A DNA stretch of 26,961 nt from Actinomycetes bacterium (GCA_022600255.1 JAHZKU010000152.1:1-26961), one strand, 5' to 3'; numbered from the stretch's first letter, positions 1-7,202 are shown. Notes: a model not told the origin generated them from the letters alone. Numbers and translations: made by a program.

Positions 1-547
1 AACTCACCCAGCCCCAGTTGTCCATGATGTCCTTGGCCGCCAGCGCCATCTCCACGGCATCGGAGAAATCCGTTCCCGGTTGGGGGTCGAAGTCCAGACG
101 TAGCTCGTCCGGCATTTCCGGGTTCGCGCGTCGCACCGGCCACGGATGAAATGTGATGGTGCCCTGTGTTGCGGCCCAAACGATGACCGCTGGCTCGGTG
201 GGACAAATCTCGTCGGCCGTGCGACCGCTCGGGAAAGCGATCCGGCAGGTCTGTACAAAACTCGGGGCGCCCTTGGGAACGCGTTTCTGATAGAAGGCTT
301 GGCCGCGGGTGCCATCGCGCTGAGCGAGCTGCACTCCCGGGACAATGCCTGTGGGCCAGCGCTCGAGCGTGGTGGGTCTGTCGGCGATGGTACGCAGCAT
401 GGTTTCGGCGACTGCGGAATAGTAGCCCACGAATGCCCGTTTGTTGATGCCCACTTCGGGGAAATAGGGCCGGTCCGGATTTGTGAGCGGCAGTTCACGC
501 GCCCCGACTTCCACTACCTCCGGTGCTCCGAATTCACTCCTAGCCAC
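1..547 (-). CDS. ligD: LigD-type DNA polymerase/primase domain protein, 5' part (runs off window)
   Basis: This is the N-terminal 182 codons of a polymerase-domain protein of the bacterial non-homologous end-joining family; the 3' part lies beyond the left edge. The frame reads VEVGARELPLTNPDRPYFPE near the start, then YQKRVPKGAP, FPSGRTADEICPT, FHPWPVRR and finally PDELRLDFDPQPG. All are LigD/PrimPol-like signatures, and the DxD aspartates in the last would bind the catalytic metals. The downstream motifs are cut off. The only in-frame start after the upstream stop (TAG, 557-559) is GTG at 547. It has no Shine-Dalgarno site but a TAGGTT hexamer six bases upstream, so it may be leaderless. 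It diverges from msrB. Whether it is a stand-alone polymerase or part of a polymerase-ligase fusion cannot be seen. The family call is firm; the symbol is less so. Confidence 0.85.
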   Translation of the reverse strand, partial: MARSEFGAPEVVEVGARELPLTNPDRPYFPEVGINKRAFVGYYSAVAETMLRTIADRPTTLERWPTGIVPGVQLAQRDGTRGQAFYQKRVPKGAPSFVQTCRIAFPSGRTADEICPTEPAVIVWAATQGTITFHPWPVRRANPEMPDELRLDFDPQPGTDFSDAVEMALAAKDIMDNWGWVS

Positions 548-553
548 ATCTCG

Positions 554-559
554 AACCTA
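554..559 (-). promoter_or_regulatory. Putative -10 element (leaderless) for the LigD-type gene
   Basis: TAGGTT on the minus strand lies six bases before the GTG start. No convincing -35 box is visible. The spacing would put the transcription start at or next to the G of the start codon. Confidence 0.45.
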
Positions 560-632
560 GTCTGGCCTGCGGGTTCATGCAGCCCGATCTTCGCGCACCG
601 CATAAAAATCCCAATCAGATGTCAAGCGCAAG

Positions 633-638
633 TACCGT
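633..638 (+). promoter_or_regulatory. Putative -10 element (leaderless) for msrB
   Basis: TACCGT lies six bases before the msrB ATG, and no purine-rich Shine-Dalgarno site is present. No clear -35 box is seen. The call is by analogy with the same arrangement at other starts in this window. Confidence 0.45.
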
Positions 639-644
639 TGAGCC

Positions 645-1100
645 ATGTTCAAGTCTAGGAACGCAATCGGCAAAGACGGTCGCGAGTACCCGGTATCCCG
701 TACCGATGAGGAATGGCGCGCAGTGTTGTCCCCCCACGAGTACGCGGTGCTGCGCGAGGCAGGCACCGAAGCGCCTTTCACCGGTGAATACCACGACGAC
801 GACGACGAGGCCACTTATCGCTGTCGAGCCTGTGATGCCGAGCTCTTTAGATCTACCGAGAAGTTCGATAGCCAATGCGGGTGGCCCAGTTTCTATTCGG
901 CCTTGGCTGGCGACGCAGTTGAGGAAGTCACTGATCGATCGCTGGGGATGACCCGCACAGAGGTCCGGTGCGCAAACTGCGGTTCTCACCTTGGACATGT
1001 CTTCTCCGGTGAGGGACACCAAACCCCGACGGATCTGCGGTATTGCATCAACTCGATTTCCATCCGAAAGGCCCCAACCGGAGACGCCGCAGCGCAATGA
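645..1100 (+). CDS. msrB: Peptide-methionine (R)-S-oxide reductase MsrB
   Basis: Cytosolic repair enzyme that reduces the R epimer of methionine sulfoxide in proteins, using thioredoxin. The 151-residue protein matches a single-domain MsrB in length. Two zinc-binding CxxC pairs are visible (CRAC near residue 60 and CANC near 108), as are CGWPSF with its probable resolving cysteine, GHVF, and the catalytic RYCINS near residue 137. An acidic run (DDDD) precedes the first CxxC. The ATG at 645 gives the expected N-terminus. The gene is monocistronic, diverges from the LigD-type gene and converges on the EamA gene, with a hairpin between them. The identification is secure. Confidence 0.97.
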   Translation: MFKSRNAIGKDGREYPVSRTDEEWRAVLSPHEYAVLREAGTEAPFTGEYHDDDDEATYRCRACDAELFRSTEKFDSQCGWPSFYSALAGDAVEEVTDRSLGMTRTEVRCANCGSHLGHVFSGEGHQTPTDLRYCINSISIRKAPTGDAAAQ

Positions 1101-1113
1101 TTGCTGGCGTTTA

Positions 1114-1136
1114 GGTTGGCATAGTCGGCTCCAACC
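1114..1136. terminator. Hairpin between convergent msrB and EamA genes
   Basis: GGTTGG (1114-1119) and CCAACC (1131-1136) form a perfect six-base-pair stem with an 11-base loop. It sits between the msrB stop and the EamA stop, so it could serve either strand. There is no T-run, so intrinsic termination is uncertain. Confidence 0.4.
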
Positions 1137-1160
1137 CGTTAGGGCTCGATCCAACTGCCA

Positions 1161-1991
1161 CTACCCGGCACTAATCGCAACAACGCCAACGAGTGCGAGG
1201 GCCACGCCGGCGTACTGCGCGACCGTCAATCTTTCCTTCAAGATCAGCCAGGCCAGCACAACCGTCACGACCGGATATAACGAACCTAGTACCGCGACGA
1301 GGGCCAGCAGGCCCAATGTGGATGCTAGGCCAAACAGCAGGTTCGCCCCGACATCAAACACGCCCACCGCGATCAGCGCGGGCATATCACCGCGTTGCAG
1401 GCCACCGAGCGAACGCAGCGAGAGAGCAAAGATCACCACGATCACGGTTGACGTGGTGCGTTGGGCCGTCATCGTCATCACGGCGCTGGCTTCGGAACCG
1501 ACCGCGACCAACGCTAGAAACAGTCCGAACATCACGGCGGCCAAGATGGCCAGTAGCAGCGGTCGAAGCCCAACACCCCCACTCACCTCTGGCGTTGCGG
1601 CCAGCAGCACACCAATGATCGCAATCAGAATCCCCAGGTACTGCCAAGGGCTGGGCTGATCTCCTTGCAGCAGGCCAAGTCCCAGGGGGACGACCACGCC
1701 GAGCGCAGTGATCGGTGAGACGACCGACATGGAACCAGTTGCCAACGCTTGATAAAACGAGATCAGGCCCAGAAGCCCGGCAAAGCTGGCCAGCACGGCC
1801 CAGGGCAGATACTGCCAAACCGGTGTGCCCCATGACACGGTGACGGTGGCGATCACCAGCATCACGGCCAGCCCGATCACCTGAGCGGCCCCGGCTACCG
1901 CCAACGCCGCTCGCTTCTTGGTCAGATTCCCCGCAATGAAATCAGCCGAACCCCACGCAAGGCTGCTGAGCAGGGCCAGCAGCGCCGCCAC
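1161..1991 (-). CDS. EamA-family (drug/metabolite transporter superfamily) permease
   Basis: Integral membrane protein of 276 residues with about ten predicted helices in two EamA-like repeats of roughly five. The N-terminal repeat opens with LLSSLAWGSADF; the second ends in GSLYPVVTVVLAWLILKERL and a last helix, GVALALVGVVAIS. These glycine- and proline-marked helices and the ILKERL loop are typical of the superfamily. The substrate cannot be told from sequence; members export metabolites or amino acids. The GTG at 1991 is preceded by GAGGG at seven bases. The gene lies 30 bases behind hemQ on the same strand, so it may be read from the heme block, but no functional link follows from that. 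Confidence 0.88.
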   Translation of the reverse strand: MAALLALLSSLAWGSADFIAGNLTKKRAALAVAGAAQVIGLAVMLVIATVTVSWGTPVWQYLPWAVLASFAGLLGLISFYQALATGSMSVVSPITALGVVVPLGLGLLQGDQPSPWQYLGILIAIIGVLLAATPEVSGGVGLRPLLLAILAAVMFGLFLALVAVGSEASAVMTMTAQRTTSTVIVVIFALSLRSLGGLQRGDMPALIAVGVFDVGANLLFGLASTLGLLALVAVLGSLYPVVTVVLAWLILKERLTVAQYAGVALALVGVVAISAG

Positions 1992-2021
1992 TAATCCGCC
2001 CTCAAGCCCATGAAGACACCT

Positions 2022-2693
2022 TTAAGCCAGATCGGCGATCAACTCAGCGGGGGCCCGCAGTTTTCCGGTGTAGAAGGGAATCTCTTCACGAACGTGACGC
2101 CTGGCCCCGCTGGCCCGCAAGTGCCGCATCAGATCAACAATCCGGTGCAACTCATCGGCCTCGAAAGCTAGAATCCACTCGTAGTCTCCGAGTGCGAATC
2201 CGCTCACCGTATTTGCTCGCACATCGGCGTAACCTCGCGCCATTTGGCCGTGTTCGGCGAGGAGAGCGCGCCGTTCCGCGTCCGGAAGTAAATACCACTC
2301 GAACGAGCGAACAAATGGGTACACGCACAGGTACTGGCCGGGATCTTCCCCGGCCAAGAATGCGGGCACATGAGAGCGGTTGAACTCTGCGGGACGGTGC
2401 AGGCCCAGTTGCGACCAGACTGGCCTCATCGCGCGCCCGACTTCGCTGCGGCGGAACCGGTGATAGGCCTGTTGCAGGTCGTCGCTGTCCTCTGCGAAGA
2501 ACCAAATCATGACGTCGGCATCCGCCCGCAGGCCGGAGACGTCATACCAACCTCGCAGATTCACCCCGTCAAATGCCGCTACCGCCTCCTTGGCGTTGAC
2601 CTCGGAGTCCGGCAATGGGTTGGGGGCGCTGAATACCGAGATCATGGAGTACGCCATGGCCTCGTTGATGGCTTTGAGTACTTTGGGGCGCAT
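2022..2693 (-). CDS. hemQ: HemQ, coproheme decarboxylase (chlorite dismutase family)
   Basis: Catalyses the last step of the coproporphyrin-dependent heme pathway: hydrogen-peroxide-driven oxidative decarboxylation of two propionates of coproheme III to give heme b. About 223 residues is a normal length. Family signatures include RGWYDVSGLRADADVMIW, RSHVPAFL, the YPFVRS segment with the probable catalytic tyrosine, EHGQMAR with the probable proximal heme histidine, ANTVSGFALGDYEW and HVREEIPFYTG near the C-terminus. A TTG six codons upstream (2711) is possible. I prefer the ATG at 2693 because CACAAT lies six bases before it, and neither start has a Shine-Dalgarno site. It shares the minus-strand block with hemG and hemE. 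Confidence 0.93.
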   Translation of the reverse strand: MRPKVLKAINEAMAYSMISVFSAPNPLPDSEVNAKEAVAAFDGVNLRGWYDVSGLRADADVMIWFFAEDSDDLQQAYHRFRRSEVGRAMRPVWSQLGLHRPAEFNRSHVPAFLAGEDPGQYLCVYPFVRSFEWYLLPDAERRALLAEHGQMARGYADVRANTVSGFALGDYEWILAFEADELHRIVDLMRHLRASGARRHVREEIPFYTGKLRAPAELIADLA

Positions 2694-2699
2694 ACGACT

Positions 2700-2705
2700 A
2701 TTGTG
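2700..2705 (-). promoter_or_regulatory. Putative -10 element (leaderless) for hemQ
   Basis: CACAAT on the minus strand is six bases upstream of the ATG at 2693. It matches TATAAT at four of six positions. It is the weakest of the leaderless candidates because the first T is missing. Confidence 0.3.
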
Positions 2706-2730
2706 CCCCAAGTCTGGCGGGCCGGGTCGC

Positions 2731-3273
2731 CTAGCCTGTTTCGGCGCCAGGCAGGATCACGGTGACCCAGATGATAAAAGTGACAACCGAGATCACGATC
2801 GCGGCTAGGCCCAAGTACAACCCAGCCTTGACAGCACCCGCACCCGGAGCGCCGGTTTCGGCGATTCGGTTCTTGCCGACCACAGACAGAACAATCGCGA
2901 CCAGGCCGATGACAACGCCGAAGATGGGGCCGCACAAGGCCGCCGGGACAGAAATGATTCCCACCACCAACGAGGCGGTGGCAACCGAGTCGTTCTTCCC
3001 CGGCGCCGCAGGGACGGCCTCGGAGATTTCAGGTGCGGGTTCGATCGGCCCGTCGGGATAAATCGGTGGGGGCGCAGGCAGCTGCGGAGCAGGCTCTGCT
3101 GCCTCGCTGGGCGCCTCCTCGGACGCGGCCTCTTCGGACGCGGCTTCATCGGCTAGTGCAGGTGTGGGGGGCGGATGGGGTAGGTCGGGAGGCGTCGGTT
3201 CCGGAGGGAGCGGGGGTGGTACCGGCGACGCCGATTCGTGGTGATTTTCAGGGTCGAATGGCTTGTCTACCAC
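2731..3273 (-). CDS. DUF4190-like membrane protein with a proline-rich N-terminus
   Basis: Protein of 180 residues and unknown function. Residues 1 to about 90 are disordered, rich in Pro, Glu and Ala, with clusters such as PVPPPLPPEP and an EAASE-type repeat. Two hydrophobic helices follow (around 96-132 and 146-175), separated by a short basic GKNRIAETGAPG segment. Two helices with a small polar hairpin after a long proline-rich cytoplasmic arm is the usual DUF4190 layout in actinobacteria. The GTG at 3273 is set by GGAGG seven bases upstream. It lies between the DUF2752 gene and hemQ, 37 bases before the hemQ ATG. A role in heme synthesis is not shown by the sequence. The DUF assignment is from the pattern only. 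Confidence 0.75.
   Translation of the reverse strand: MVDKPFDPENHHESASPVPPPLPPEPTPPDLPHPPPTPALADEAASEEAASEEAPSEAAEPAPQLPAPPPIYPDGPIEPAPEISEAVPAAPGKNDSVATASLVVGIISVPAALCGPIFGVVIGLVAIVLSVVGKNRIAETGAPGAGAVKAGLYLGLAAIVISVVTFIIWVTVILPGAETG
3113..3150. repeat. Short 15-bp tandem repeat coding for EAASE units
   Basis: Two 15-base units (3113-3127 and 3128-3142) differ at one base and are followed by a partial third copy. They encode the EAASE-like repeats in the disordered arm of the DUF4190-like protein. This is a likely site of in-frame length variation. Confidence 0.5.
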
Positions 3274-3308
3274 GGCTGGTCCTCCAGTGATTGCTCACGT
3301 TTGTTCAC

Positions 3309-3314
3309 AAAATA
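3309..3314 (-). promoter_or_regulatory. Possible -10 element for the DUF4190-like gene
   Basis: TATTTT on the minus strand lies in the 83-base gap between the DUF2752 and DUF4190-like genes. It would give a leader of about 30 bases carrying the GGAGG site. No clear -35 box is present. Confidence 0.3.
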
Positions 3315-3356
3315 GCTGCCTGCTGTCGCGAGATAGCCACCGACCCACTCACATCG

Positions 3357-3812
3357 TCAAGTGAGGGTGGAACCCAACACCGAAAAGTTGGGCAGGTTTC
3401 GGATTACGGCGAAAGCCAGCAGGAGGGCCACAAAACCTAGCACCAACAGGTTTGTGCGCCTTGGCGTCAGCCAAGCCTGGGTCGGGGTTACGGGATTCAC
3501 CAGAGATCGCCACAACCACGCGAGTACGGCCAGCAACACGATGGGAGCCCCAACAACAACGAGCAAGTTGTGGTCGATGGCCTGGGCAACATCGCCGCGC
3601 GTCAGCTCATGAATCGCACGCGAGCCACCGCAGAGTGGACAATCTAGCCCCGTCAGACTCAGCAGGGGGCAAGCCGGAATCCAACTACCTTCATGGGGGT
3701 TGGTCAGGCCGAAGTAGGTTACCGCCGCTACCCCCACGCCTAATGTGGCCAGCGGCCCCGTAGCACGGCGGCGGCGCGAGAGGGGCTCGTGCCGCTGGGT
3801 CAACGTGGACAT
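3357..3812 (-). CDS. DUF2752 family membrane protein
   Basis: Protein of 151 residues and unknown function. The conserved DUF2752 core is plain: PACPLLSLTGLDCPLCGGSR, around residues 47-66, has three cysteines including a CPLCG motif, followed by AIHELTRGD and a hydrophobic helix. Three helices are predicted: around residues 20-38, a long one around 83-101, and one near 123-141. The cysteine motif would sit near a membrane face; metal or redox chemistry has not been established for the family as far as I know. The ATG at 3812 lacks a strong Shine-Dalgarno site, but TAGGGT lies six bases upstream. It follows hemG by 65 bases on the same strand. Confidence 0.85.
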   Translation of the reverse strand: MSTLTQRHEPLSRRRRATGPLATLGVGVAAVTYFGLTNPHEGSWIPACPLLSLTGLDCPLCGGSRAIHELTRGDVAQAIDHNLLVVVGAPIVLLAVLAWLWRSLVNPVTPTQAWLTPRRTNLLVLGFVALLLAFAVIRNLPNFSVLGSTLT

Positions 3813-3818
3813 GTTGCC

Positions 3819-3824
3819 ACCCTA
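3819..3824 (-). promoter_or_regulatory. Putative -10 element (leaderless) for the DUF2752 gene
   Basis: TAGGGT on the minus strand lies six bases before the ATG at 3812. AGGGTGG within the same stretch could also act as a weak ribosome-binding site, so the leaderless reading is not unique here. Confidence 0.4.
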
Positions 3825-3877
3825 GTCCAGAATCAGCCGCACCTGTAGACCCACGCTAAGTGGCCACCGAGTCCGGG

Positions 3878-5380
3878 TCAATCTAGTACCAGGGCATGTG
3901 CCGCGAGCCGGTCGGATACGGCGCGAGCCGCGAAGTTCGCCGAACCGATGACGGCGGCCACGCCCACACCGTCAAATGCCGCCCCACACACCTCGAGGCC
4001 CGGGACGCCCGAAACGGCGGCGCGGATGCGCTCGACACGCCGGACATGACCGGTGCTGTATTGCGGGATCGCATCGTTCCAGCGTGTCACGCGATACTGC
4101 AGCGGGAGTTCGCTAATTCCAATCGCCGCCTGCAGGTCGTCGTGCACCCTAGCGGCGATCTCCTTGTCGTCCAGCGACAGCACTTCTTCCTCGCCCAGTC
4201 TGCCGACCGAGGCGCGCAACATCACCATCGAATCCGATTCGCCACGACGGGTCTTGGCACGCCGACTCACCCAATCCCATTTGCGTGAGGCGTAGTTGGC
4301 GGCCTTGATGGTGCGCTGTTCTGACGGCGGAACCAAGAACCCCGAACCTCGCATCGGCCCCACAGCCTTGGCCGGGTAGGCCATGGCCACAGTGGCCATG
4401 CTGGACATGTCGATCAGACCCAAATCGTTGGCTGCAGGTGGGCAGATGTGAGCGAGCAGGTCAGAGGCCTGTTGCGGCGGCACCGCCAAGATGATCTCCT
4501 CAGCCTCCAACACCTCTTGGTTGTCTGGCGTGCCCACAATCACGCGCCAGTGGTCCGCCAGTCGATGGATTGAGCGCACAGGTGCGTTGCGGCGCACGTC
4601 TGCACCGAGGGAAACCAGATCGTCGGCGATTGCGGCCGGGAGCCGCCCCACACCACCCCGGATTCCGGCGAACACCGGACCACGTCGGGCGCCAGCTTGC
4701 CGACCGCCGCCGCGTGAGGTGAACTCGGCAGCCTTGAGCAGTGATCGTTGATTGCGCAGTTCTCGGAACAAGGCCGGAACCGTTGCCTCCAGGGACAATG
4801 CGTCCGCCCGACCTGCATAGACACCACCTAGGACCGGCTCTACGAGCGTGTCCACGACTTCGCGACCCAACCGCTCCTCAACGAAGGCCCCTACGGAGAC
4901 GTCGTTGTCGAAGCGCGTGGCGGTCTTGTGATACTCCAACGGCATCTTGAGGATCGTATTGAGCGGAAGCACCTTGGACGCGGTCAAGGCCCGTAGATCT
5001 GTGGGGATCCCCATCACGGTCGGGGGCATCTTCAGGAGTTCGTTGCCGATCCACAGCGACGCACCGAAGACCTCGGGGTGCACCAGATCTCGGTCTAGGC
5101 CCACCGCACGCGCGAGTGCGACTGCCTCCGGCCGGGTGGCCTGCACCGCTTCGGCACCCTCATCCACGGGTACGTCGGCGATTTCGCTCACCCGGAGTTT
5201 GCCGCCGAGGGCATCGCTAGCCTCCAGCACCGTGACATCTATGGGGTGTTTGGCGTTTGCCAGTACGTTGTGGGCCGCACTGAGTCCAGCGATCCCGCCC
5301 CCAATCACACAGACGCGCGGCCGAGAACGGCGGGGCCCAGGAATCACCTGGATGCCTGGGTCTGCAGGGGTACGCATCAT
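3878..5380 (-). CDS. hemG: Coproporphyrinogen III / protoporphyrinogen oxidase (HemG/HemY, CgoX)
   Basis: FAD-dependent oxidase removing six electrons from the porphyrinogen ring. With HemQ nearby, the likely substrate is coproporphyrinogen III, giving coproporphyrin III (CgoX, also named HemY). A Rossmann motif VIGGGIAGLSAAH lies near residues 25-37, then LEASDALGGKL, and a C-terminal FAD-binding segment GVGVAAVIGSANFAARAV. The frame stays open to 5458, but I start at the ATG at 5380, because AAGGAGGAGG (5386-5395) lies five bases upstream and the protein then has a normal length of 500 residues. It follows hemE by 118 bases. The alternative of a true protoporphyrinogen oxidase is disfavoured by hemQ. 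Confidence 0.93.
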   Translation of the reverse strand: MMRTPADPGIQVIPGPRRSRPRVCVIGGGIAGLSAAHNVLANAKHPIDVTVLEASDALGGKLRVSEIADVPVDEGAEAVQATRPEAVALARAVGLDRDLVHPEVFGASLWIGNELLKMPPTVMGIPTDLRALTASKVLPLNTILKMPLEYHKTATRFDNDVSVGAFVEERLGREVVDTLVEPVLGGVYAGRADALSLEATVPALFRELRNQRSLLKAAEFTSRGGGRQAGARRGPVFAGIRGGVGRLPAAIADDLVSLGADVRRNAPVRSIHRLADHWRVIVGTPDNQEVLEAEEIILAVPPQQASDLLAHICPPAANDLGLIDMSSMATVAMAYPAKAVGPMRGSGFLVPPSEQRTIKAANYASRKWDWVSRRAKTRRGESDSMVMLRASVGRLGEEEVLSLDDKEIAARVHDDLQAAIGISELPLQYRVTRWNDAIPQYSTGHVRRVERIRAAVSGVPGLEVCGAAFDGVGVAAVIGSANFAARAVSDRLAAHALVLD

Positions 5381-5385
5381 GGAGA

Positions 5386-5395
5386 CCTCCTCCTT
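5386..5395 (-). promoter_or_regulatory. Strong Shine-Dalgarno site that fixes the hemG start
   Basis: AAGGAGGAGG on the minus strand lies five bases before the ATG at 5380. It rules against the longer reading from 5458, which has no such site and adds 26 residues absent from the family. Confidence 0.8.
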
Positions 5396-5498
5396 AGAGA
5401 CTCGGACGGGTCGAGAACCTGACGAAGCATTCACAAATCCCACTCTCCCACAGATCACCTGCTTGTCACCGGACCGTCACTTTGCGTCCCTTGACAGC

Positions 5499-6566
5499 CT
5501 ACCGATCCGACTGTTCGTGCAGGAAGGCGACCAAGTTGGTGAGTACTGCTGGATCGGTGGGAGGGAGGACACCATGACCAAGGTTGAAGATATGACCGCG
5601 GGCGTTTGCGCCAGCGGCCACAATTTCCGCCGCCCGGCTGTGAACAACATCCTCACCGGCAAAGAGTGCGGCTGGATCGAGGTTTCCCTGCACGCTGTGC
5701 TCAGGCCCGATCCGCGTGATGCCGTCGGCCAACCGGACGCGCTGATCAACGCCCACCACTTCGCATTCGGGAACCGCCATGCTGGTGAGTAACTCCCCCG
5801 TGCCGACTCCAAAGTGGATGCGCGGTACCCCGAGATCTGCAACCGAATCCAACAATGCCCGTGAGTGCGGCAGCACGTAGGTTTCATAGTCCGGTTTTGC
5901 CAGGGCGCCAGCCCACGAATCGAATACCTGAATGGCACTGGCACCAGCTAGGATTTGCGCCCGGAGAAACTCACCGCACAGTCTGCTCAGAGCCGCTAGC
6001 AAGTCATGCCAAACGGCCGGCTCGGACCACATAAACGCCTTGGTCTTGGCGTGGTCTTTGCTGGGGCCACCTTCGATCAAGTAAGAAGCCAGCGTGAACG
6101 GGGCGCCGCAAAAACCGATCAGTGGCTTATCAGCCAGTTCTCGCGTCAGCATCTGGATAGCCGCTTCGATCTGGCTGATGTCGCCTAACGCGCCGATGCG
6201 CGTCACCCCGTCGGACGTTGTCACCGGGTCGGCGACCACCGGACCAACTCCTGGTTGGATTTCCACGTCGATACCGGCGGCCCGCAACGGCACTACGATG
6301 TCGCTGAACAAGATCGCCGCATCTACCCCGTGTCGACGTACCGGTTGCATCGTGATTTCTACGATCAAGTCCGTGGTGTTACAGGCCGTCATCATGTCGA
6401 CGCCCTCGCGTAACGCCCGGTACTCAGGCAAGGACCGGCCCGCTTGCCGCATGAACCAAACTGGGGTGCGTTCGACGGGCTCACCGCGGGCAGCTCGGAT
6501 AATCGGGCTACCGGCTGTGCGCGTTTGCAGCGGGTGTTCGGGAGGCAGCGCGGGGATTTCAGACAC
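5499..6566 (-). CDS. hemE: Uroporphyrinogen decarboxylase
   Basis: Cytosolic enzyme converting uroporphyrinogen III to coproporphyrinogen III by four decarboxylations, feeding the oxidase encoded next. The 355-residue product has the expected length. Signatures include TPVWFMRQAGRSLPEYR with the substrate-binding arginines, AAILFSDIVVPL with the catalytic aspartate, GFCGAPFTLASYLIEGG, VFDSWAGAL, FGVGTGELL, VQGNLDPAAL and FNLGHGVLPPTDP. The open frame extends to 6881, but that extension is antisense to the DUF3000 gene and has no family resemblance. I use the GTG at 6566, giving VSEIPALPPEHPL. TAACCT lies five bases upstream and there is no good Shine-Dalgarno site. First gene of the minus-strand heme block. 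Confidence 0.95.
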   Translation of the reverse strand: MSEIPALPPEHPLQTRTAGSPIIRAARGEPVERTPVWFMRQAGRSLPEYRALREGVDMMTACNTTDLIVEITMQPVRRHGVDAAILFSDIVVPLRAAGIDVEIQPGVGPVVADPVTTSDGVTRIGALGDISQIEAAIQMLTRELADKPLIGFCGAPFTLASYLIEGGPSKDHAKTKAFMWSEPAVWHDLLAALSRLCGEFLRAQILAGASAIQVFDSWAGALAKPDYETYVLPHSRALLDSVADLGVPRIHFGVGTGELLTSMAVPECEVVGVDQRVRLADGITRIGPEHSVQGNLDPAALFAGEDVVHSRAAEIVAAGANARGHIFNLGHGVLPPTDPAVLTNLVAFLHEQSDR

Positions 6567-6571
6567 GCTAA

Positions 6572-6577
6572 AGGTTA
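6572..6577 (-). promoter_or_regulatory. Putative -10 element (leaderless) for hemE
   Basis: TAACCT on the minus strand is five bases before the GTG at 6566. TTGGCG lies 15 bases further upstream and could be a poor, closely spaced -35 box. The element faces the DUF3000 promoter. Confidence 0.4.
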
Positions 6578-6614
6578 TCCTGCGGTGGTCCTCGCCAACA
6601 CGCCCATGCCCCGT

Positions 6615-6620
6615 TAGCCT
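6615..6620 (+). promoter_or_regulatory. Putative -10 element (leaderless) for the DUF3000 gene
   Basis: TAGCCT is seven bases before the GTG at 6628, and no Shine-Dalgarno site is present. It lies only 37 bases from the opposing hemE -10 hexamer, so the two upstream promoter regions overlap. Confidence 0.45.
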
Positions 6621-6627
6621 GCGCCTT

Positions 6628-7179
6628 GTGCAGCAGCAATCTCCACCGGCTGAGTTTTCCGACGCCCTCGGTCGCCTGCGGGCGATCCGGAGTCGGCAAG
6701 AGATTGAGATCGCCGAGGCCCCCGCCCCGCAGCGACTGGCCCCATTCGCGGCCGCAATCACAGCCGACGTTGTTGTGGATGAAATCGAGACGGCAAACGG
6801 CCGGATGGTCCTGCTCTTTGATCCCCAAGGCCAGGATGCTTGGGAGGGCAACTGGCGAGTGGTCATCTTCGCCAAGGCCACGCTGGAGCCGGAGATGTCC
6901 GGTGATCACATGTTGTCCGATGTGGGTTGGGCGTGGCTTGAGGAGGCCCTGATTCATCGCGGTGTGGCCCTCACCGCTTTCGGGGGAACAGTCACCCGGA
7001 CTCATTCAGTGGCCTACGGGGCGATGTCCCATCGCCCACCACACGGAGACTTGGAACTGCGGGCGTCTTGGACACCCCTGGACAATCACGCCGAACTGCA
7101 TGCCTACGCCTGGCTGGATGCCCTAGCGGACATGGCCGGGTTGACGCCGGTCCCTGAAGGCGTCACCCAGTTGCGCTGA
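6628..7179 (+). CDS. DUF3000 family protein
   Basis: Soluble protein of 183 residues belonging to DUF3000, an actinobacterial family without a known function. Recognisable segments are RLRAIRSRQEIEI near the N-terminus, MVLLFDPQGQDAWEGNWRV, ATLEPEM, SDVGWAWLEEAL, GGTVTRTHSVAYG and ELRASWTPL. I see no catalytic motif, signal peptide or membrane helix. The open frame extends 178 codons upstream, but that part is antisense to hemE and is a shadow; GTG at 6628 gives the family N-terminus. The gene sits divergent to hemE and upstream of the LuxR-type regulator and ribonuclease D, an order I know from Streptomyces. A hairpin follows its stop. Confidence 0.88.
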   Translation: MQQQSPPAEFSDALGRLRAIRSRQEIEIAEAPAPQRLAPFAAAITADVVVDEIETANGRMVLLFDPQGQDAWEGNWRVVIFAKATLEPEMSGDHMLSDVGWAWLEEALIHRGVALTAFGGTVTRTHSVAYGAMSHRPPHGDLELRASWTPLDNHAELHAYAWLDALADMAGLTPVPEGVTQLR

Positions 7180-7180
7180 C

Positions 7181-7202
7181 ACCGCGACCTGGTGGTCGGG
7201 GT
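7181..7202 (+). terminator. Hairpin directly behind the DUF3000 stop
   Basis: ACC-g-CGACC (7181-7189), a TGGT loop, then GGTCG-g-GGT (7194-7202) form an eight-pair stem with one mismatch, starting just after the TGA. There is no T-run, as is usual for GC-rich actinobacteria. Confidence 0.5.

Noticed and set aside
146..658. 170-codon plus-strand frame over the left end
   Set aside because: It lies antisense to the LigD-type gene, whose own frame has clear family motifs; the plus-strand product resembles nothing.
6094..6627. N-terminal extension of the DUF3000 frame
   Set aside because: It runs antisense through hemE; the DUF3000 family N-terminus begins at GTG 6628.
6567..6881. N-terminal extension of the hemE frame
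   Set aside because: It is antisense to the DUF3000 gene, has no uroporphyrinogen decarboxylase similarity, and GTG 6566 gives the normal family length.
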